22,089 nt of DNA from CAZJCK01 sp964544635 (GTDB lineage Bacteria; Zixibacteria; MSB-5A5; GN15; FEB-12): NCBI GenBank assembly GCA_964544635.1, contig CAZJCK010000061.1, positions 1 to 22,089 on the forward strand. Reading direction: 5' to 3'. Numbering within the stretch: position 1 is the stretch's first letter; the number at the start of each line of letters is the position of its first letter. Below, piece by piece: positions 1 through 6,657 of this stretch. Made by a program: the position numbers and the translations under genes. The notes below the pieces were generated by a model, which was given only the letters and a program-made list of their open reading frames with translations, was not told the origin of the DNA and made no database searches.

Positions 1-1
1 G

Positions 2-166
2 GTTGTGGCCGGTTTATCCGATCGAGCAATCGCCGAGATTCGCGCCGGCCATGCTTTTCAAGCGTACGAATCGCTGCGGGCAGCCGGGCTGGAAATCGAG
101 GCACAGCGGTATCTGCAAATGTATCAACAGATCATGGAACCGTACCTCTCCTCACCGGACGGCTGA
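2..166 (+). CDS. C-terminal end of an unrecognised protein (5' truncated by window edge)
   Basis: An open frame enters from the left edge in the second reading frame and stops at TGA 164-166, leaving 54 C-terminal residues. The piece is Ala/Glu/Gln-rich, looks amphipathic and helical, and ends in a short polar tail (LSSPDG). No domain can be recognised from so little sequence. A rho-independent terminator follows about 70 bases downstream, which supports this being the true end of a rightward gene. Another frame is also open here from base 3, but it runs through the stop with an Arg/Cys/Trp-rich composition typical of an out-of-frame shadow. Confidence 0.6.
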   Translation, partial: VVAGLSDRAIAEIRAGHAFQAYESLRAAGLEIEAQRYLQMYQQIMEPYLSSPDG

Positions 167-237
167 TCAATTTTCGATCAATACCCACCTTGCCATCTAA
201 CCTGATTCCGGTCATCTGCCGATAGCTCTGATATATC

Positions 238-275
238 GGGGGCATCGGCTAACGCCGGCGCCCTCGTTTTCTTTA
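238..275 (+). terminator. Rho-independent terminator after the first partial gene
   Basis: The arms GGGCATCGGC (240-249) and GCCGGCGCCC (254-263) pair around a TAAC loop with one mismatch and one G-T wobble. A T-rich tract follows (TCGTTTTCTTTATT, 264-277). It lies between the upstream stop codon and the HDOD gene. The T-tract covers the TTG at 276, which argues against that TTG as the HDOD start codon. Confidence 0.7.
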
Positions 276-365
276 TTGAGTACCACGGTTCGACCTGCAC
301 TCCGGTCGATACCGGCGGGCAATCCGACAATGTTTATTAGCGATACGGCAGGAAGGACAGCGAGC

Positions 366-1568
366 GTGACCCGTACCGACATTCTTTATCTCGGGGCTGA
401 TGAACAGGTAATGAGAACGATACAACAACTGACTACACATCCGGGAGGGGAATTCAACGGTATCTGTCATTGGGACGAGATTCGATCGACCCGGGATCTG
501 GTCAGCGACAGCACCGTCGCAGTCCTTGTCGACTGCACCGCCAACGCCACAACCAACCTTGATGTCGTCGGTCGACTGGCCAAAGACCATCCGTCGGTCG
601 TACGTTTCGCCGTCGTCGCGCCCGATGACAGGCAGACGATGCTCCTGCTGATCGACCGGGTGCACCAGGTGGTACGTCCCGATGTCTCGGCCGGCCGACT
701 TGTCAACCAGGTGCGCAGCGCCATGAACCTGCGGCGTTTGATGTCCAACGATCAACTCGAGGCCCGGATAGCGTCGATCGATTCCCTGCCGTCGCTGCCC
801 GACTCCTACACCCGAATTGTCGGCGCGCTGCGCAACCCCGATATATCCACCCATACGGTGGCCGACTTGATCAGCGCCGACCCGGCGATTACCGCCAAAC
901 TGCTGCAGGTGGTCAATTCAGCGTACTTCGGTTTGTCGCGCCAGGTAACGAGCGTGAATCACGCCGTCAACCTGGTCGGGGTGAATACCATCCAGAGTCT
1001 CGTACTGGCCAGTTCAGTTTTTGACGAGTTTCAGGATCTCAAGATACCCAGGTCGTCGATTGAAGAAATCTTCAGCCGCAGCATTGCGGTCGGTTCCAAG
1101 GCACGGTTGCTGGCGCATGCCTTTGATTTCGATCCGTATGCCGCCGAAAATACACTGATCGGCGGTATGTTGCATGATATCGGGCGCCTCATCATGGCGC
1201 GATACTTTGCTGAAGACTTTATAGAGGCGATCCGCATGGCCGAGGAGGAACGGGTACCGTTCCATGAGGCCGCCGACCGCCTGCTCGGCGCCAGCGATGC
1301 AGTCATGGGCGGGTACCTGCTCTCGCTGTGGGGACTGTCCGATCCGATCATTGAAGCGGTAGCCATGCGCTACAGCCCCCGTTTGATTCCCACGCCGGTG
1401 ATCGGCCCGCTGACAGCGGTACACCTGGCCTGGGCGATCGACGCCGATGAGCGTCACAAGGTAAAGATCGAGACCGACTCCTTCATTGATCTGGAGTATC
1501 TCGGTATGCTCGGGCTGGACAGCCAGGTTGAGGCACTGCGCGGTTTCTGTTCCGGCGCGGTTGTCTGA
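366..1568 (+). CDS. HDOD-domain signalling protein with degenerate receiver domain
   Basis: About 400 residues. Residues 1-120 resemble a response-regulator receiver fold (start TRTDILYLGADEQVM), but the usual acidic pair is lost, the conserved Thr/Ser is Ala, and the conserved Lys is Arg (VVRPDV). The central LVD aspartate remains. An HDOD domain follows, seen in LPSLPDSYTRI, the DPAITAKLLQVVNSAYFG stretch and LHDIGRLIM. The later metal-ligand histidines of true HD phosphohydrolases are replaced (ASDAVMGG, AMRYSP), as is usual for HDOD proteins, which act in signalling rather than hydrolysis. I chose GTG 366 because GGAAGGA lies 8 bases upstream and the fold begins there. ATG 330 and TTG 276 are in frame but have poorer ribosome sites, and TTG 276 sits in the preceding terminator. 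The partner is unknown. Confidence 0.88.
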   Translation: MTRTDILYLGADEQVMRTIQQLTTHPGGEFNGICHWDEIRSTRDLVSDSTVAVLVDCTANATTNLDVVGRLAKDHPSVVRFAVVAPDDRQTMLLLIDRVHQVVRPDVSAGRLVNQVRSAMNLRRLMSNDQLEARIASIDSLPSLPDSYTRIVGALRNPDISTHTVADLISADPAITAKLLQVVNSAYFGLSRQVTSVNHAVNLVGVNTIQSLVLASSVFDEFQDLKIPRSSIEEIFSRSIAVGSKARLLAHAFDFDPYAAENTLIGGMLHDIGRLIMARYFAEDFIEAIRMAEEERVPFHEAADRLLGASDAVMGGYLLSLWGLSDPIIEAVAMRYSPRLIPTPVIGPLTAVHLAWAIDADERHKVKIETDSFIDLEYLGMLGLDSQVEALRGFCSGAVV

Positions 1569-1618
1569 CGTTGCACAAGCTCCTGCTGCACATCTAATTA
1601 GCAAATCTCTCCTGCGAT

Positions 1619-1654
1619 GGAAATGCCCTTTGACTAAAGTCAAAGGGCATTTCC
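1619..1654 (+). terminator. Perfect 17-bp hairpin, probable terminator after the HDOD gene
   Basis: Bases 1619-1635 (ggaaatgccctttgact) are perfectly complementary to 1638-1654, with AA between the arms; in practice a 16-bp stem with a TAAA loop. It starts 50 bases after the HDOD stop codon and about 100 bases before the porin start. No clear T-tract follows (CTCGTTG), so it may be a transcript-end stabiliser or factor-assisted terminator rather than a canonical intrinsic one. Confidence 0.55.
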
Positions 1655-1751
1655 TCGTTGCCGCCGATCTTTACGGCACAAAACGGGTCGAGCATTGTTT
1701 GTGAAAGTATGCACAAAGTGTAGTCCGGCCGGTTAGACAAGGAGAGGTAGT

Positions 1752-2990
1752 ATGCAAGGTTCTATTGTCCGATGTCTGCTCACAGCCGGCGTCGTTCTGT
1801 CAGTTGCTCTTTCAACGCAGGCGGCAACGAGATTATCGATCGACGGCCAGGTAAGATCGCGCACCGAGGTCGATCGCAAGGAGTTTTCATCCGACTTCAC
1901 GGTCCAGTCGTTCTCCGATCTTCGGACCCGCCTCGGCTTGCGCGCCCTCATCAACGAAAATACCGAAGCCTATGTCCAGTTCCAGGACAGCCGCCGCCTC
2001 GGTGGGACGTCTGAAGACGGCGACAGCCAGTCCGGCACGCTGGTCGCCACCGATAATATCGATGTCCACCAGGCGTATCTGTGTATCATGCAACTGTGGG
2101 CAAACGGCCCGGGACTGAAAGCGGGACGGTTCGAGGTCAATCTCGGCAACCAGCGCGTGTTCGGCGCCGTCGGCTGGCACAATGTCGGGCGGTCGTGGGA
2201 AGGTATTACCGCCGACTGGGTATGGCCGAATGTTGCGCTCGACCTGTTCTGGCTCAAGCGACTCGAAGTGAACGACGAGATCGAAAACAAAGATTTCGAT
2301 CTGTTCGGCTTCCAAATCGATCTGGCACCGTGTAACATCGAACTGTTTACGTTCTATGAATACCATGCGTCATTCTCGACCACGGCCGACAACAATGCGC
2401 TCGATCGCATTTCATCGGGCTTCTACTACCAGCGCCTGGTTGGACAATTCGACTTTGAAAGCAATGTCGTTTATCAGTTCGGTGAACAGGTCGTCATCGG
2501 CGCCGGCATCGAACCGAACCAGGATATCAGCGCCTTTCTGGTCACCTTCGAGGCCGGCTACTCCACTGACAGGTCGCGAATAGCTGTGGCCGTCGACTAT
2601 GCGTCGGGCGACGACGACCCGGCCGACGACAGCTACACCGCCTACGACAACCTGTACTACACCGGACATAAGTTTCGCGGCTACATGGATTACTTTATAG
2701 CGTCGAACACCGACGGTTTGCTTGACCTGATCGGTCGCTTCAGCACCACACCGATCGAGGGCTGGAAGTTCGGCGCCGACCTGCACTACTTTCGCAGTGC
2801 CGATCCGGCCACTGATCTGGGTGGTGAACTCGACCTGTACGCCTCGACCAGTCGCATACAGGGTGTCAACTGGACCTCCGGTGCCTCGGTATTCGTCCCC
2901 AGCGAGGAGTTTGGCGGTGAAAACGCCGACCCCGGCTTCTGGCTGTACACAATGTTCACGGTCAACTTTTCAGAGACAATTCTTGACTAA
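1752..2990 (+). CDS. Outer-membrane beta-barrel, alginate-export/porin-like
   Basis: A 412-residue protein with a clear signal peptide (hydrophobic core LLTAGVVLSVALS, cleavage near TQA, residue 24-25). The mature part has alternating polar/hydrophobic strands rich in Tyr, Phe, Asp and Asn, such as SFSDLRTRLGLRALIN and EAYVQFQDSRRLGG. This is typical of the alginate-export (AlgE-like) family of 16-18-stranded barrels, and the length fits. ATG 1752 has AAGGAGAGG 4 bases upstream. Only 36 bases separate it from the octahaem cytochrome gene, with no terminator, so they should be co-transcribed. Likely role: substrate entry through the outer membrane for the periplasmic cytochrome. A structural role in an electron conduit is possible but unsupported. 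A weak -35/-10 pair (TTGTTT, 18 bases, TGTAGT) lies at 1695-1724. Confidence 0.82.
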   Translation: MQGSIVRCLLTAGVVLSVALSTQAATRLSIDGQVRSRTEVDRKEFSSDFTVQSFSDLRTRLGLRALINENTEAYVQFQDSRRLGGTSEDGDSQSGTLVATDNIDVHQAYLCIMQLWANGPGLKAGRFEVNLGNQRVFGAVGWHNVGRSWEGITADWVWPNVALDLFWLKRLEVNDEIENKDFDLFGFQIDLAPCNIELFTFYEYHASFSTTADNNALDRISSGFYYQRLVGQFDFESNVVYQFGEQVVIGAGIEPNQDISAFLVTFEAGYSTDRSRIAVAVDYASGDDDPADDSYTAYDNLYYTGHKFRGYMDYFIASNTDGLLDLIGRFSTTPIEGWKFGADLHYFRSADPATDLGGELDLYASTSRIQGVNWTSGASVFVPSEEFGGENADPGFWLYTMFTVNFSETILD

Positions 2991-3026
2991 TGAATAGGCG
3001 GGCAATTTACCCGCAAGGAGCAAGGT

Positions 3027-4370
3027 ATGATGAATCTAATGCGAACACTGCTGGTGGCGGCACTGGCGGTGCTTACAGCAGCGCCGATGATTACCGCCCA
3101 GACACCGTCGGATGTCGCCGGCAAGTGTGTCACTTGTCACAAGGAAAAGTCCCCCGGACTGTATCGTCAGTGGTTCAGCGGCCAGCACGCCGCTCACAAG
3201 GTGACCTGTATCGACTGCCACCAGGCCCAGGAGGGCGAACCTGATGCCTACATGCACTACGACGGCTTGATTGCCACACTGGTCACGCCAAAAGACTGCG
3301 GCAAGTGCCACGAGAAAGAAGCCGAAGAGGTCAGCAACTCCTATCATGCCAAGGCCGGAGAGATTCTCGAATCGAAGGATGCCTATCTGGCACATGTCGC
3401 CGCCGGTGATCCGGTCGCTATTCTCGGGTGCGAAAGTTGCCACGGCGCCAACGTACAGATCGATCCGGATTCACCCAACAAGCTCTCGAAGCAAAGCTGG
3501 CCGAACTCCGGTATTGGTCGTATCAACCCCGACGGTTCGCTCGGTTCGTGCAACGCCTGTCATACTCGCCACGAGTTTTCGAAAGCGCAGGCACGGCAAC
3601 CCGAGGCCTGCTCGAAGTGCCATCTCGGGCCGGATCATCCGCAAAAAGAGGTGTATGAAGAGTCCAAGCACGGTAACACCTACTACACCAACAAGGCCAA
3701 GATGAATCTCGAGTCCGATTCCTGGGTGGTTGGCGAGGACTACTTCGTAGCACCGACCTGCGCCACCTGTCACATGTCGGCGACCAAAGATATGGCGCTG
3801 ACTCATGACGTCGGCGAGCGTATCAGCTGGACACTGCGCCCGATAATCTCCGTGCACAAGGACAACTGGCAACAGAAGCGCGCCAATATGAAGAATGTGT
3901 GTGTGACCTGCCACGGCCAGACCTTTGCCGACGGTCATTACTACCAGTACGACGCCGTGGTACGCATCTACAACGAGAAGTTCGCCAAACCGTCGCAGGA
4001 TATAATGAATCTCGTACGCGAGAACAACCTGCTTGAAACGCCGGCCAGCTTCTCCAACGACATCGAGTGGACATTCTGGGAGCTTTGGCACCATGAAGGG
4101 CGTCGCGCCCGCCACGGTGCGTCCATGATGGGACCGGACTATACCTGGTGGGAAGGTATGTACATGGTGGCCCAGAACTTCTACTTCAAGCTCCTGCCGC
4201 AGGCGCGGGCATACGACCATCCCGAAGTCAATGCCTACATCGACAGCCTGCTGACCGAAGATCCAATGCACAACTGGGTCAACCAGGAGACCGCCAACCT
4301 GACCCGCCAGATCCGCAGCGGCGAGATGCAGAAGATCTACCAGGAGATGTTCAGGGAGACTGGAGAGTAA
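3027..4370 (+). CDS. Octahaem c-type cytochrome, hydroxylamine oxidoreductase (HAO)-like
   Basis: A 447-residue exported protein with a signal peptide (residues 1-24, ending near ITAQ). It has exactly eight CXXCH haem sites, starting at residues 34, 61, 91, 135, 175, 195, 245 and 292. Their spacing, the stretches CHTRHEFSKAQAR, CSKCHLGPDHPQKEVYEESK and CATCHMS, and a haem-free helical C-terminus (about 300-447) match the HAO/octahaem family of periplasmic enzymes. Members either oxidise hydroxylamine or hydrazine, or reduce nitrite or hydroxylamine. The fourth haem (C135-H139) would be the active-site haem by family order. Oxidative members crosslink it to a C-terminal Tyr; here the candidate region is MMGPDYTWWEGMY (367-379), but alignment is needed. 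AAGGAG lies 6 bases before ATG 3027. The NapC-like gene starts 2 bases after the stop, favouring a quinol-fed reductase. Confidence 0.87.
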   Translation: MMNLMRTLLVAALAVLTAAPMITAQTPSDVAGKCVTCHKEKSPGLYRQWFSGQHAAHKVTCIDCHQAQEGEPDAYMHYDGLIATLVTPKDCGKCHEKEAEEVSNSYHAKAGEILESKDAYLAHVAAGDPVAILGCESCHGANVQIDPDSPNKLSKQSWPNSGIGRINPDGSLGSCNACHTRHEFSKAQARQPEACSKCHLGPDHPQKEVYEESKHGNTYYTNKAKMNLESDSWVVGEDYFVAPTCATCHMSATKDMALTHDVGERISWTLRPIISVHKDNWQQKRANMKNVCVTCHGQTFADGHYYQYDAVVRIYNEKFAKPSQDIMNLVRENNLLETPASFSNDIEWTFWELWHHEGRRARHGASMMGPDYTWWEGMYMVAQNFYFKLLPQARAYDHPEVNAYIDSLLTEDPMHNWVNQETANLTRQIRSGEMQKIYQEMFRETGE

Positions 4371-4372
4371 CC

Positions 4373-5884
4373 GTGCTTCGATGGTATGTAGGCTTCATTC
4401 GCGGTGTTTCGGTCAACAAGATCGGCAAGACGGGGGTGGTGCTCACCACCTCCGCCTTCATCAGCTTTGTCATCTTTGAGCTGACCCGGCTGACCGGCGT
4501 CAACAACAACGCCTACGCCGGGCTGGTATCATACCTGGCGCTGCCGACAGTTTTCGTGGTCGGCCTGGTGCTGATTGCCATCGCCTGGTTTGGTGAGAAG
4601 AAACGAACCGGCCTGTCGACGCGCGAGCTGATCGACCGGCACTTCGACCGCGACCAGACCGCCGGCGGTTTTCTCGGCACGGGCGTCATCAAGACGGTCG
4701 CCGTTTTCACGCTTGCCAACGTCGTGTTCCTGTCACTGGCCGGAAGCAGGATGCTCAGTTTCATGGATGAACCGTCGTTTTGCGGCAACGCCTGTCACTC
4801 GGTCATGCACCCGGAATGGATAACCTACCAGGACTCGCCACACGCGAGAGTGGCGTGTGTCGAGTGTCACGTTGGTGAGGGAGTCGATGCCCTCATCGAT
4901 TCGAAACTTAACGGTATGTGGCAGATGATTTCGGTGACGTTCAACCTGTATGAAAAGCCGATCCCTACACCGGTGCACCAGTTGCGGCCGGCGCGCGAAA
5001 CGTGTGAAAAGTGCCACTGGCCGTCGAAGTTCTACGGCTCCCGCATCGACCGCATCGTTCGCTACGCCGACGACTCGGCCGCGACCCCGTTGTATACAAC
5101 CCTGAGTCTCAAGGTCGATACCGGCACGACTGCCGCCAAGGGCGGCATCCACTGGCATATCGCCGAGGAGAACGAGATCCGGTATGCGTCGGTCAGGGAT
5201 GAACGCGAGGAGATGATCTGGGTCGAGATGCTTCAGTCGGACGGCAGCTACAAGCGGTTCTACAACCGGCGGCTGGTCGGCGACCATGAGCTCGACGAAC
5301 CGCGCGTCTTCGATTGTGTCGACTGCCACAACCGCGCTACTCACATCTACGAAGACCCGGATGATGCCGTCGACGAACGCCTGGCGATCGGGCTGTTGCC
5401 TGAGGAACTGCCCTTTATCAAGCGGGAGGCGGTGACGGCGCTCACCAACAGCTATGCCGACAGCGCCGCCGCCATGGCCGGTATTGAAAATCAATTGTAC
5501 GGTTTCTACAGGCGGCAGTTTCCCGAACTGCTGACCGGCAACACCGTCCTGATCGACAGCGCCGTGGCGGTGCTCAAAGCGGTCTACCGGCGCAACGTGC
5601 ATCACGGCATGAACGTGCGCTGGAATCCGTACCCGAACTTCCTGAGTCACGACGGTTGTTTCCGGTGTCACAACCAGAATCTGGTGGCCGAGGACGGTTC
5701 GCGCATTGCGCATGACTGCACGATGTGCCATTCGATCGCAGCCTATGACAGCGAACGGCCGTTCCAGTTCCTCCTGCCGCCCGACACCGCCGATCCGTCG
5801 GTGGCGATGCACCGGTACCTCCGCTCCGAATTCCTCCAGGAGGATGTCGCCCCGATGAGTACGAGTGAGGTTGACGGTCGGTAG
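4373..5884 (+). CDS. NapC/NirT-type membrane-anchored multihaem cytochrome (quinol dehydrogenase-like)
   Basis: A 503-residue protein starting at GTG 4373, with GGAG 7 bases upstream and 2 bases after the octahaem gene stop. Three hydrophobic segments (about residues 21-37, 50-73 and 104-123) precede a long periplasmic domain. Haem motifs are C162-H166, C211-H215, C315-H319, C429-H433 and C449-H453 (all CXXCH), plus an unusual CX3CH at 137-142 (CGNACH) right after the third helix, where NapC/NrfH proteins carry their first haem. The next stretch (YQDSPHARVACVECHVGEG) is NapC-like. At this size, with extra haems, it is nearer the large membrane cytochromes of metal-reducing bacteria than the ~200-residue NapC/NrfH. 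Likely role: oxidise menaquinol and pass electrons to the octahaem partner. Haem ligation and redox partner are inferred. Confidence 0.83.
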   Translation: MLRWYVGFIRGVSVNKIGKTGVVLTTSAFISFVIFELTRLTGVNNNAYAGLVSYLALPTVFVVGLVLIAIAWFGEKKRTGLSTRELIDRHFDRDQTAGGFLGTGVIKTVAVFTLANVVFLSLAGSRMLSFMDEPSFCGNACHSVMHPEWITYQDSPHARVACVECHVGEGVDALIDSKLNGMWQMISVTFNLYEKPIPTPVHQLRPARETCEKCHWPSKFYGSRIDRIVRYADDSAATPLYTTLSLKVDTGTTAAKGGIHWHIAEENEIRYASVRDEREEMIWVEMLQSDGSYKRFYNRRLVGDHELDEPRVFDCVDCHNRATHIYEDPDDAVDERLAIGLLPEELPFIKREAVTALTNSYADSAAAMAGIENQLYGFYRRQFPELLTGNTVLIDSAVAVLKAVYRRNVHHGMNVRWNPYPNFLSHDGCFRCHNQNLVAEDGSRIAHDCTMCHSIAAYDSERPFQFLLPPDTADPSVAMHRYLRSEFLQEDVAPMSTSEVDGR

Positions 5885-5903
5885 CATCGGATCACGATAG
5901 TAA

Positions 5904-5939
5904 CGAAAACGGCCGCCTCATCATACGATGGGGCGGCCG
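5904..5939 (-). terminator. Rho-independent terminator of osmC
   Basis: A 13-bp stem with one G-T wobble pairs 5910-5922 with 5927-5939 around an ATAC loop. Read leftward it is followed by TTTTCGTTA (5908-5900), giving an intrinsic terminator for osmC, whose stop codon is 25 bases away. Rightward there is no T-tract, but the hairpin may also help end the cytochrome operon, whose stop is 25 bases upstream. Confidence 0.7.
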
Positions 5940-5963
5940 CAGTGCTTGTAGCCCGGCGTTGGC

Positions 5964-6389
5964 CTACTTGTTCAGCCTGGCGTCAAGTGTAATGTCGACT
6001 TTCAACGCCTTCGATACCGTGCATTCGGTACGCGCCTTCTCGGCATACTTGTTGAACTCGTCGGCACTCATGTTCGGAATGTTGGCCGTGGTGTCGAGGT
6101 GGATACTGGTGATGGCAAAGCCGTTATCGGTCTTGTCCAGATTTACCGCCGCCTTAGTGTCGATCTTTTCGGCCTTGTGACCGTCCTCGGACAACAGGTG
6201 GGCCAGCGCCATCGAATAGCAGCCGGCATGAGCGGCGCCGATCATTTCTTCGGGGTTGGTCCCCTTACCTTCTTCAAAACGAGTAGCGGCGCTGAAGTCG
6301 CCCTTGTATTCCCCGCTGCCGAGGTTCATGTTGCCCTGGCCTTCTTTGAGATTTCCCTGCCATAGTGCTTGTGCTTTGTGAGTAGTCAT
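5964..6389 (-). CDS. osmC: OsmC-type organic hydroperoxide reductase (peroxiredoxin-like)
   Basis: A 141-residue protein that reads closely like E. coli OsmC along its whole length: the opening MTTHKAQALWQGNLKEG, then TRFEEGKGTNPEEMIGAAHAGCYSMALAHLL, then ARTECTVSKAL. The two catalytic cysteines lie in HAGCYS and TECTVS. The Arg in TRFE and the Glu residues of the NPEE turn, which activate the peroxidatic Cys in this family, are present. It is a cytoplasmic thiol-dependent enzyme that reduces organic hydroperoxides. ATG 6389 has AAAGGA 7 bases upstream. A terminator follows the gene. The 5' region has a perfect -10 (TATACT, 6501-6496 leftward) and an AT-rich dyad between it and the gene. Confidence 0.93.
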   Translation of the reverse strand: MTTHKAQALWQGNLKEGQGNMNLGSGEYKGDFSAATRFEEGKGTNPEEMIGAAHAGCYSMALAHLLSEDGHKAEKIDTKAAVNLDKTDNGFAITSIHLDTTANIPNMSADEFNKYAEKARTECTVSKALKVDITLDARLNK

Positions 6390-6444
6390 AACGCATCCTT
6401 TCGTTTAACATGAAAACTGGAGCGAGGCGACCAAACCTCACAGG

Positions 6445-6466
6445 TATTATTAAGTCATTGATAATA
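6445..6466. promoter_or_regulatory. AT-rich dyad upstream of osmC, candidate operator
   Basis: TATTATTAA, GTCA, TTGATAATA: two 9-base arms matching at 8 of 9 positions, about 56 bases before the osmC start codon. It is clearly AT-rich in a GC-rich setting and lies between a TATACT-type -10 (6496-6501) and the gene, where a repressor could block transcription. The regulator is unknown; organic-peroxide regulators of the MarR/OhrR type use AT-rich dyads, but no such gene is in the window. Confidence 0.4.
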
Positions 6467-6563
6467 AATCGGTTATCCGTCCAGTTCGAGCTTGTAGTAT
6501 AAACAACGATATATCGCCGGCTGTGTTCCGGCTAACGGGACGGCTCCAACTTATCCACATTTC

Positions 6564-6582
6564 ACTGACAGATATTGTCAGT
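6564..6582. promoter_or_regulatory. Perfect dyad ACTGACA-N5-TGTCAGT, candidate operator over the -35 box
   Basis: A perfect 7-base inverted repeat around GATAT. The right arm overlaps the -35 hexamer (6575-6580) of the histidine-kinase promoter, so a bound protein would compete with RNA polymerase or contact it. A further TCAGT (6582-6586 region) directly repeats the end of the right arm. Confidence 0.45.
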
Positions 6583-6603
6583 CAGTACAAAATTGTGTAT
6601 ATT
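6575..6603 (+). promoter_or_regulatory. Sigma70-type promoter for the PAS histidine kinase
   Basis: TTGTCA (6575-6580), 17-base spacer, TATATT (6598-6603). Both hexamers are one substitution from consensus (TATATT against TATAAT, TTGTCA against TTGACA), and the spacer is optimal. The start codon is 54 bases further on, giving a leader of about 45-48 bases. Confidence 0.65.
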
Positions 6604-6657
6604 TGCGATCAGCACAGCGAACATACCTCATAGCTCTACAAAGGCACTGTTGGACAC

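Noticed and set aside
276..365. TTG 276 (or ATG 330) as the HDOD start
   Set aside because: TTG 276 lies in the T-tract of the preceding terminator. GTG 366 has GGAAGGA at ideal spacing and sits at the start of the receiver-like fold. ATG 330 remains a lesser possibility.
4733..5887. 384-residue leftward ORF opposite the NapC-like gene
   Set aside because: It is a mirror of a gene with unmistakable haem motifs; long antisense frames are expected at this GC content, and it has no ribosome site or recognisable domain.
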